In this document: positions 24,715-30,579 of the stretch, piece by piece
How positions within the stretch are numbered: the first letter of the stretch is position 1
Layout: the number at the start of each line of letters is the position of its first letter
NCBI GenBank assembly: GCA_004558955.1
Contig: SFZC01000008.1
Coordinates: 1 to 30,579, forward strand
DNA from: a bacterium
GTDB taxonomy: Bacteria > Cyanobacteriota > Vampirovibrionia > Gastranaerophilales > Gastranaerophilaceae
Length of the DNA stretch: 30,579 bases
Direction: 5' to 3'
Notes under the pieces: generated by a model
What the model was told of the DNA's origin: nothing
The model's database searches: none
Seen by the model: only the letters and a program-made list of their open reading frames with translations
Program-made: the position numbers and the translations under genes

Positions 24715-27387
24715 ATGATAAAACTGTTATTGAAACTATTAGGTGACCCAAACGAAAAAAAAGTTAAATCTATGATGGGCGTAATTGACCATATAAATGC
24801 GTTAGAACCTGAATTTGCAAAGTTGACGGATGCGGAATTGCAGGCAAAAACTCAGTATTTTAAAGATATTTTGGCAAAACGTCCGACTTCTAAAAATTTT
24901 AAAGAAGATTTGAAACTCGAAAAAGAAGCTCTTGACAAAATTCTGCCTGAAGCCTTTGCAACAGTCAGAGAAGCCGGTAAAAGAGTTTTGAATATGCGAC
25001 ACTTTGATGTTCAGTTAATTGGCGGATACTTCCTACATAACGGACATATCGCCGAGATGAGAACAGGTGAAGGTAAAACTCTTGTGGCGACTTTGCCTGC
25101 ATATTTGAACGCTTTGACAGGTAAAGGTGTTCACGTTGTTACTGTAAACGATTATTTGGCAAAACGTGACAGTGAGTGGATGGGTAAAATTTACAAATTC
25201 TTGGGTTTGACCGTCGGTGTAGTATTATCAAACGGTGATGGGGCAAGAGATTTAGATCTCAAAAGACAGGCTTATCGTTGCGATATTACCTATGGAACGA
25301 ACAATGAGTTCGGTTTTGATTATTTGAGAGATAATATGGCAAGCAGTTTGGAAATGCTTGTTCAAAGACCATTTAATTATGCAATTATTGATGAAGTTGA
25401 CAGTATTTTGATTGATGAAGCAAGAACTCCGTTGATTATCAGTGGGCGTTTGGCACAATCTGCCGAAACATATCAATTAATGGCTCAAATTGCACCACAA
25501 TTAACAAAAGAAGTTGATTATACGGTTGATGAAAAGAATAAAAACGTAATTCTGACAGAAGAAGGTATTGACCATGCTCAAGAACTTATCGGAATTAAGG
25601 ATTTGTTTGATATTAACACTCAATATGCACACCATTTGTTGCAAGCTTTAAAGGCTAAAGAATTGTTTGTCAAAGATACTGATTACGTTGTTCGTAACGG
25701 CGAGGTCATGATTGTTGATGAATTTACGGGACGTTTAATGGAAGGTCGTCGTTGGTCAGACGGTTTGCACCAAGCGGTTGAGGCAAAAGAAGGTGTTGAA
25801 ATTCAGGACGAAACACAAACTTTGGCAAGTATTACTTTCCAAAATCTGTTCAGACTATACCCGAAATTGTCAGGTATGACAGGTACTGCGATGACGGAAG
25901 AAGCCGAATTTGGTAAAATTTATAACTTGGAAGTTACTACAATTCCGACAAACAAACCTGATATCAGAATAAATTATCCTGATGTAATTTATAAATCTGA
26001 GGCTCAGAAATTCTTGGCGGTAGTTGATGATATTATTGCTCAACATGAATTGGGCAGACCTGTTTTGGTTGGTACAATCAGTATTGAAAAATCAGAATAT
26101 GTTTCAAAATTGTTGACCGAACGAGGAATTAAACACCATGTGTTGAACGCTAAACACCACGAACGAGAAGCGTATATTATCGCACAGGCTGGACGTTTGA
26201 ATGCAGTTACCATTGCGACAAACATGGCAGGTCGTGGTACCGATATTTTGCTTGGTGGTAACTCTGAATTTTTGGCAAAATCTGATTTAGATGAGCACGG
26301 AATTGATGAAAACACTCCGAATTATCAAGAATTGAAAGAAGAAGCGTTGGCAAGGGCAAGAGCAATTACCCAATATGAGCACGAAAAGGTTGTTGCTGCT
26401 GGCGGTTTGCATGTAATCGGTACTGAACGTCACGAATCACGCCGTATTGATAACCAGCTAAGGGGTCGTGCGGCACGTCAGGGTGACCCTGGTTCTACAA
26501 GATTCTTCTTGTCGTTGGAAGATAATTTGATGAGAATTTTCGGTGGTGAAAAAATTACTCAGTTGATGACCGCAATGAATGTCCCTGAAAATATGGCGAT
26601 TGATCACCCGTTGATTACAAAACGAATTGAGTCTGCTCAGAAAAAAGTTGAAACTTTCCACTTTGATATGAGAAAGTCAGTTCTTGAATATGACGATGTT
26701 ATGAATATTCAGCGTGAAAAATTCTATAGACAAAGACGTAGAGTTTTGGCGGGTGTAGGTTTGCAGGAAGATATTTATTATATGATAGAACGTGAAATAG
26801 ACAGACTTTTAAGAAGCTATATTTCACCTGAACAAAAGGTTGAAGAGTATGTTTACGAAGACTTACAAACCTTGATAAAAGAACTTCATTCGACAGTTCC
26901 GCAGTTGTCTTCGTTTGAAGTTGCTGATATTCAAAATATGAGATTTGAGCCGATGTATAACAAGATTAAGGATTATGTTATTGAGGCTTATAAAACTCAC
27001 GAAATAGAAATCGTTGATTTCTATAATCATGTTGTTGAAGAATACGGAATTTCACCTGACAGACAGGAACCGTTTTCTGATAACAATGTTGTAAGACAAC
27101 TTGAAAAAGATGTTTTGTTGAAGGTTGTTGACAGTAAATGGATTGACCACTTGCATAATATTGATATGTTGAGAGAAGGTATCGGACTTCGTGCTTACGG
27201 TCAAAAAGATCCGCTTATCGAATATAAAAAAGAAGCTTATGACTTGTTTAATAAAATGATGTATGAAATTCAAAGTGAAACCGTAAAACATTTGTTCAGA
27301 ACAAGATTTGGCGTGCAGGTTGTTGACAGGTCGCCTGATTTACAAGACGAAGGCTTTACTGATATTCCGCACGACCAAGAAGGTTGA
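24715..27387 (+). CDS. secA: Preprotein translocase ATPase SecA
   Basis: The ATP-driven motor that pushes unfolded preproteins through SecYEG. 890 residues from the ATG at 24715, with GGAGAAGGG 10 nt upstream; an upstream TTG in frame overlaps that site. Walker A GEGKT (118-122) in AEMRTGEGKTLVATLPAYLNAL, DEVDS (226-230), preprotein-crosslinking segments, TNMAGRGTDILLGGN, and GTERHESRRIDNQLRGRAARQGDPG for the second nucleotide-binding fold. The C-terminus ends at SPDLQDEGFTDIPHDQEG without the cysteine-rich SEC-C tail that binds zinc and SecB, as in several other lineages. The gene is monocistronic between two terminators. Confidence 0.98.
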   Translation: MIKLLLKLLGDPNEKKVKSMMGVIDHINALEPEFAKLTDAELQAKTQYFKDILAKRPTSKNFKEDLKLEKEALDKILPEAFATVREAGKRVLNMRHFDVQLIGGYFLHNGHIAEMRTGEGKTLVATLPAYLNALTGKGVHVVTVNDYLAKRDSEWMGKIYKFLGLTVGVVLSNGDGARDLDLKRQAYRCDITYGTNNEFGFDYLRDNMASSLEMLVQRPFNYAIIDEVDSILIDEARTPLIISGRLAQSAETYQLMAQIAPQLTKEVDYTVDEKNKNVILTEEGIDHAQELIGIKDLFDINTQYAHHLLQALKAKELFVKDTDYVVRNGEVMIVDEFTGRLMEGRRWSDGLHQAVEAKEGVEIQDETQTLASITFQNLFRLYPKLSGMTGTAMTEEAEFGKIYNLEVTTIPTNKPDIRINYPDVIYKSEAQKFLAVVDDIIAQHELGRPVLVGTISIEKSEYVSKLLTERGIKHHVLNAKHHEREAYIIAQAGRLNAVTIATNMAGRGTDILLGGNSEFLAKSDLDEHGIDENTPNYQELKEEALARARAITQYEHEKVVAAGGLHVIGTERHESRRIDNQLRGRAARQGDPGSTRFFLSLEDNLMRIFGGEKITQLMTAMNVPENMAIDHPLITKRIESAQKKVETFHFDMRKSVLEYDDVMNIQREKFYRQRRRVLAGVGLQEDIYYMIEREIDRLLRSYISPEQKVEEYVYEDLQTLIKELHSTVPQLSSFEVADIQNMRFEPMYNKIKDYVIEAYKTHEIEIVDFYNHVVEEYGISPDRQEPFSDNNVVRQLEKDVLLKVVDSKWIDHLHNIDMLREGIGLRAYGQKDPLIEYKKEAYDLFNKMMYEIQSETVKHLFRTRFGVQVVDRSPDLQDEGFTDIPHDQEG

Positions 27388-27404
27388 ATTTTTTGAAAAA
27401 TCAT

Positions 27405-27441
27405 AAAAGCATGCCCTAAAATTTTAGAGCATGCTTTTTTT
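27405..27441 (+). terminator. Rho-independent terminator after secA
   Basis: AAAAGCATGC (27405-27414) pairs with GCATGCTTTT (27429-27438). The inner CTAAAA/TTTTAG extends the stem past one mismatch. T run to 27441. Confidence 0.9.
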
Positions 27442-27570
27442 ATGCAGAAATTTGTTGCAAGCAAAAAAATTTTTAAATGTAAATAAAACTTAATAAAAGT
27501 TTTGAATTAGGCAATTTTCTGGCTTTATCGGTTTTGTTACTCTTGTGTAGTAGAAATAGAAAGGAAAAAT

Positions 27571-28077
27571 ATGGCATTAGGTGTAGATTTAGTACGTTCG
27601 GGTGTAAATTTGGCAGAAGATGCAGCAAGGCTTGCAAAGAGTAAAAATTCGATCACAAGGTCTTTTGATACAATGAGGGCTTTGGTTGCACCAAGACCGG
27701 GCTTTGTTGCGACTGCAAAAACAGATGCAAGAGCAGTGAATGAAGCAGGGTTTTTGATGGACGGCTATATTCGCAATACAAAAAATCCCGCAACAGGTAT
27801 GTCGGAGCGAATTTTTTACTCGGGAGATCTCGTTGAACGTGTACTTTACGATGGTGCGAAAAAGCCTGTAGGAGCAATTCATGCAAGATTTTCACCAATC
27901 GGAAACGTAGATTCTTTATATTCTCAGGTTCTAAAACCTTCTGAAGACGGAAAAGTTGTTGAGGTTTTGGCAAATGGAACAGAAAAGCCTTCAAACTATT
28001 TTGGGGTAACTGATTTTGCCAAAGCGTTTGATATTAAAAATATTCAGGCGTTTGTAAAAGATTTGTTTAAGATGTAA
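27571..28077 (+). CDS. Unrecognised 168-residue protein
   Basis: AAAGGA lies 6 nt before the ATG. The N-terminus is an amphipathic helix (LVRSGVNLAEDAARLAKSKNS). The body is beta-rich: FLMDGYIRNTKNPATG, then ERIFYSGDLVERVLYDGAKKPVGAIHARF, and KVVEVLANGTEKPSNYFG. A C-terminal helix (IKNIQAFVKDLFKM) closes it. No signal peptide or membrane segment. I know no family for it. It probably shares a transcript with the next gene, which begins 27 nt later. Confidence 0.75.
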   Translation: MALGVDLVRSGVNLAEDAARLAKSKNSITRSFDTMRALVAPRPGFVATAKTDARAVNEAGFLMDGYIRNTKNPATGMSERIFYSGDLVERVLYDGAKKPVGAIHARFSPIGNVDSLYSQVLKPSEDGKVVEVLANGTEKPSNYFGVTDFAKAFDIKNIQAFVKDLFKM

Positions 28078-28104
28078 TTAAAAGTGTGTGAAAGGCAAGT
28101 AAAA

Positions 28105-28644
28105 ATGATTGATGGCGTAAATGCAAATATAAATCCTATTTCTTCAATGCCGAGAGTTACAAAATCGGATACGATAACTGTTAAAGAACCGAAAACGTAT
28201 GAAAAATATGAGTACGAAGTTGAAATTGACGGTAAAAAACAAACTGCAAAGGTTGAAAAAGCTCCTGATGATACCGTGACTATTCAGTATGGCGAAGGTG
28301 ACGAGGTCAAAACTCTTGTTACCGATAAAGAAGGTTTGAAGAAATTTAACCAAAAATATATGAAACCAGATGTTTTGTATTCGGCAGGGTCTAAAAAGGT
28401 ATGGGATAATCTTAAAGAGGACGAAGCGAAATTTTATTCAAAAGCGATGAAAAGCTTAGTTTTTGCAAACCTTGCGTTGCAAAAGAAAATGGCTGAAAGC
28501 TTGGATAATTCGTTGGCGGTACAAAATCAGTTAAATTTGCAAATGCAAAACGACTTGATACAGAACCAGATTTTACAACAACAGGCTGAGCAGGCTCACA
28601 TGACCGCAGTCCAAACTGCTAATTCAGGCATGGGCATTGTTTAA
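28105..28644 (+). CDS. Unrecognised 179-residue protein with Gln-rich coiled-coil tail
   Basis: Starts at the ATG at 28105 (MIDGVNANINPISS), preceded by GAAAGG at 10 nt; an upstream GTG overlaps that site. The N-terminal half has strand-like YEYEVEIDGKKQTAKVEKAPDDTVTIQYGEGDEVKTLVTD. Helical Lys/Glu-rich sequence follows, then a Gln/Asn-rich coiled coil near 128-165 (VQNQLNLQMQNDLIQNQILQQQAEQAH). No signal peptide. Function unknown; probably acts with the preceding gene. Confidence 0.75.
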   Translation: MIDGVNANINPISSMPRVTKSDTITVKEPKTYEKYEYEVEIDGKKQTAKVEKAPDDTVTIQYGEGDEVKTLVTDKEGLKKFNQKYMKPDVLYSAGSKKVWDNLKEDEAKFYSKAMKSLVFANLALQKKMAESLDNSLAVQNQLNLQMQNDLIQNQILQQQAEQAHMTAVQTANSGMGIV

Positions 28645-28671
28645 TATTTGTTGCGAATAAAATAAAAAATG

Positions 28672-28714
28672 TAACACCGATGTTATTTTGATGAATAATG
28701 TCGGTGTTATTTTT
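28672..28714 (+). terminator. Rho-independent terminator
   Basis: A 16-pair stem with two G-T pairs (28672-28687 / 28694-28709), TTGATG loop and T run to 28714. It ends the two-gene unit. Confidence 0.9.
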
Positions 28715-28774
28715 GATTATTTTTAATAGTAATATTACTGACTTTTTATTCACAAAACTTCACGATATTACAAA

Positions 28775-28863
28775 ATGTAAAGTTGAATTTAAAAGCCTGA
28801 AATCCTTGCTATAATACCCTTATGGTATGGTATGGTATGGTGTGGCGGGGCGAGGCAATTCTT
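28775..28863 (+). repeat. TATGG element, copy B (4 units plus one variant), carrying a promoter
   Basis: 89 bp matching copy A (14804-14918) on both flanks. It holds the same extended -10 box TTGCTATAAT (TATAAT at 28810-28815) with TTTAAA 16 nt upstream. Four TATGG and one TGTGG follow (28821-28845), then CGGGGCGAGGCAATTCTT. It faces the next gene, whose mRNA leader would begin inside the repeat. Confidence 0.85.
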
Positions 28864-28936
28864 TTGTATTGGATTTTTTTATAAAGAAGTAAGGCTTACA
28901 AAAATATCACAAATCGAATATTAAGGAGAATGTATT

Positions 28937-29386
28937 ATGAAAATTCAACACAAACAAGTTCCGGCACAACAAACACATGTTGCTGCAAATCCTCAACTAA
29001 TGAAGAAAACAGTGAAAAATCAAGAAGCAATTTTTCAGAAAAAGTTAGATTCTGTTGACGATTCAAAAACCAAAACTCAAACGGATAAATATGGCAATCA
29101 GATAACATCATATTATGATAGAAACGGTGCTAAATTATATACAAAAGTCAATGCAGGTGACGGTTCGCAATTATATGGTTATACTACAAAAGACGGCGAA
29201 CAGGTGACTTTTGTTGATAGGGATAATGACGGGAACATGGATAGAATGGATTATAATGCCTTGAACTCAAAAGGGGCTGTGAAAACTATGTTTCAGGCTT
29301 TTGACAAAAATGACGATGGAACATTTGATGTAGGTATGCCATGTACGGGTTCTAATGCTGGAAAAGAATTTAATATAAAAGGGTAA
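28937..29386 (+). CDS. Protein with two EF-hand/dockerin-like calcium loops
   Basis: 149 residues, AAGGAGA 8 nt before the ATG. The first 45 residues are polar and unstructured. The middle has YGNQITSYYDRNGAKLYTKV-type strand-turn units. Then come two DxDxDG-like loops, D94-R-D96-N-D98-G-N-M-D102 and D123-K-N125-D-D127-G-T-F-D131. These have the ligand spacing of EF-hand or dockerin/thrombospondin type calcium sites. No signal peptide is evident. Calcium binding is inferred. It is driven by the TATGG-element promoter about 115 nt upstream and followed by its own terminator. Confidence 0.75.
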   Translation: MKIQHKQVPAQQTHVAANPQLMKKTVKNQEAIFQKKLDSVDDSKTKTQTDKYGNQITSYYDRNGAKLYTKVNAGDGSQLYGYTTKDGEQVTFVDRDNDGNMDRMDYNALNSKGAVKTMFQAFDKNDDGTFDVGMPCTGSNAGKEFNIKG

Positions 29387-29393
29387 AACTTGA

Positions 29394-29426
29394 GCCCCCA
29401 AGGTTTTACTTTGGGGGCGAGTTTTA
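29394..29426 (+). terminator. Rho-independent terminator
   Basis: GCCCCCAAGG (29394-29403) / CTTTGGGGGC (29409-29418), with an outer AACT/AGTT extension and a short T run. Confidence 0.85.
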
Positions 29427-29480
29427 TAAAAATGATAATTAAAAATGAATAGTAAAAATAGAAAAATGAAAGGGGAAAAT

Positions 29481-30062
29481 ATGTCAGTAGCATTCAAATT
29501 GATTGGAAAATTAGGCGGTCAAAAAATTTATAGGAGCGTTGAGGACAAGGTTGCTCGTATGGGTTGGGGGGAGACGTTCGATATAGATATTTTACAACGG
29601 GTTACGAATTTTAAATATGTAGATAATGCTGGTAATGTAACCAAAACTGTTAAACGTATTGTTAATAATGGACGTAGTGACCTTCGAAAATCTACATTTA
29701 CTGGCATGCGAAAAGAGGGCTGGAACAAAAGAGATGTTAGAGATGTGATAACGGATAGCAATGTAAATGAAAGTTCGTACTGGAGTATTCGTAATTTAAA
29801 AAATGGTAAATGTACGGAATATTCAATAGAGCCTTGGAGTTTTCATAGAGAAATTCAACAGGGTAGTGCTAAAAACGGATTGTATATTGGCTTAAATGCA
29901 TCTAAAAAGAATATTCAATTAGCTCAATATAGGGCATGTGATTCGAAACTTCCAAAATTAAATATTGATAATTGGTACAGTGGCGGAAAGAAATTATATA
30001 CAAGTGTTTCTGATTTTATAAAAGAGTTTTGTACATTAGGATTTGGAAAAAAGATTGATTAA
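29481..30062 (+). CDS. Unrecognised 193-residue basic protein
   Basis: Starts at the ATG at 29481, with AAAGGGGA 5 nt upstream; an ATG 12 codons earlier precedes that site. The sequence is basic and mixed alpha/beta: MSVAFKLIGKLGGQKIYRSVED, then TFDIDILQRVTNFKYVDNAGNVTKTVKRI. A middle section follows with KSTFTGMRKEGWNKRDVRDVI, SYWSIRNLKNGKCTEYSIEPW and GLYIGLNASKKNIQLAQYRACD. Its last residues are VSDFIKEFCTLGFGKKID. No signal peptide, no membrane segment, no family recognised. Confidence 0.75.
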   Translation: MSVAFKLIGKLGGQKIYRSVEDKVARMGWGETFDIDILQRVTNFKYVDNAGNVTKTVKRIVNNGRSDLRKSTFTGMRKEGWNKRDVRDVITDSNVNESSYWSIRNLKNGKCTEYSIEPWSFHREIQQGSAKNGLYIGLNASKKNIQLAQYRACDSKLPKLNIDNWYSGGKKLYTSVSDFIKEFCTLGFGKKID

Positions 30063-30065
30063 ACT

Positions 30066-30105
30066 AAAATGGCGGAAAAATTTAAAAATACCCGCCATTT
30101 TTTTT
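30066..30105 (+). terminator. Rho-independent terminator
   Basis: AAAATGGCGG (30066-30075) / CCGCCATTTT (30092-30101) with a T run to 30105. Confidence 0.92.
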
Positions 30106-30251
30106 ATGACAAAAGTTCAGCTTTTAATATATGTAGTATTTAATGCGAAAATTTTTACGTTTCTAAGTCTATTCAAATCCACTGTTTACAATACTTTTTG
30201 TTCAAATATTAACAATTATTAAATTAATTCAAAAAATATTTAACAAAGGGG

Positions 30252-30402
30252 TTGATTTTTAAAAATGTTTGTTTTACACTTAATTATGTCGAAAGACGAA
30301 AGCGAATTTTAAAAAAGAATATAAATAGCAAATATTTAAACTTTTTAAAATTTTTAAAATTTATTTTTTACCACTTGACAAAGAAAAATCAGGTGATAAG
30401 AT
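30252..30402 (+). promoter_or_regulatory. Tandem promoters, probably of an rRNA operon
   Basis: P1: TTGATT (30252-30257), 17 nt, TACACT (30275-30280). P2: TTGACA (30375-30380), 16 nt, TAAGAT (30397-30402) with an extended TGA before it. P2 is among the strongest promoters in the window. Two stacked promoters before a long GC-richer leader are typical of rRNA operons. The stretch 30106-30251 is AT-rich and holds nothing I can name. Confidence 0.65.
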
Positions 30403-30407
30403 AAAGG

Positions 30408-30579
30408 AACCGCAGAGCGGTGAACCCCGATAGCGAGAGTAATCGAAAGAGATTACGAAGCGTTGGAGACGAGAAAAGAGAAAGTACATTGAAAACAGAA
30501 TAGCTGAAAACTAGACGTGGAAAACTAAGGAAACTTAGTAAAAAACGAAACTTGTTAATTCAAAGAAAATGATTCAAAG
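30408..30579 (+). ncRNA. Structured leader, probable 5' end of an rRNA operon transcript
   Basis: No ORF. It holds small hairpins (ACCGC/GCGGT at about 30409-30421 and GTAATC/GATTAC at about 30438-30455) and ACATTGAAAACAGAATAGC (30487-30505). The last resembles the TTGAAAACTGAA leader/spacer sequence near 16S and 23S genes in many bacteria. The base composition is purine-rich and unlike the coding DNA. The rRNA should lie just past the right edge; this is inferred. Confidence 0.5.

Noticed and set aside
1..30579. CRISPR arrays, tRNA genes, insertion sequences or prophage genes
   Set aside because: None recognised by eye. Repeats present are palindromes, 9-mers and TATGG units without spacer architecture, and no transposase or integrase is visible.

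Overview
The window is AT-rich and gene-dense. It reads as the chromosome of a Gram-negative-type, fermentative gut bacterium. My best guess is the non-photosynthetic sister group of Cyanobacteria (Vampirovibrionia/Melainabacteria, Gastranaerophilales-like). The reasons are a long AsmA-like envelope protein, glycolytic ROK kinase and class II aldolase genes, a shikimate gene set, and many small lineage-restricted proteins with starts such as MRISQITFG and MTNGIQFG. This placement rests on general appearance, not on a marker gene.

Region 1 (1-2442) is a sulfur-handling locus: a CoA-disulfide-reductase-like / rhodanese / TusA / DsrE fusion (minus strand, running off the left edge) divergent from a small ArsR regulator. 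A 12-bp inverted repeat places one arm over each putative -10 region. Region 2 (2443-3013) is a non-coding block built of ATTACATTT 9-mers and AGGATAA repeats. Region 3 (3014-8057, minus strand) holds a possible JAB-like protein, aroQ, three small proteins of unknown function, an island of extragenic palindromes, and a repeat-rich LysM-like surface protein. A probable plus-strand small RNA lies upstream of aroQ.

Region 4 (8254-12043) has two small plus-strand genes, then a minus-strand run: an EamA transporter, aroK and aroB (overlapping by 4 bases), and an HxlR regulator. Region 5 (12151-14785) holds a TPR protein, a ROK glucokinase and fructose-bisphosphate aldolase, ending at a strong terminator. 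Region 6 (14804-15858) is a TATGG tandem-repeat element abutting an apparently truncated GT-C glycosyltransferase. Region 7 (16010-24590) is a UvrD-like helicase with an iron-sulfur PD-(D/E)XK nuclease tail, a PAS sensor with a decayed kinase domain, and the AsmA-like protein. Region 8 is secA, followed by four small unrecognised genes, most ending in their own terminator. One of these lies behind a second TATGG element. The window ends in tandem promoters and a structured leader that look like the start of an rRNA operon; the rRNA itself lies beyond the edge.

The clearest unexplained signals are the two promoter-bearing TATGG elements (10 versus 4-5 units), one of which appears to have overwritten the 3' end of a gene. 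Next are the candidate small RNA with a CCUCC motif, the 9-mer repeat block, and a set of genes with a -10 box about 6-7 nt before the ATG and no ribosome binding site (probable leaderless mRNAs).
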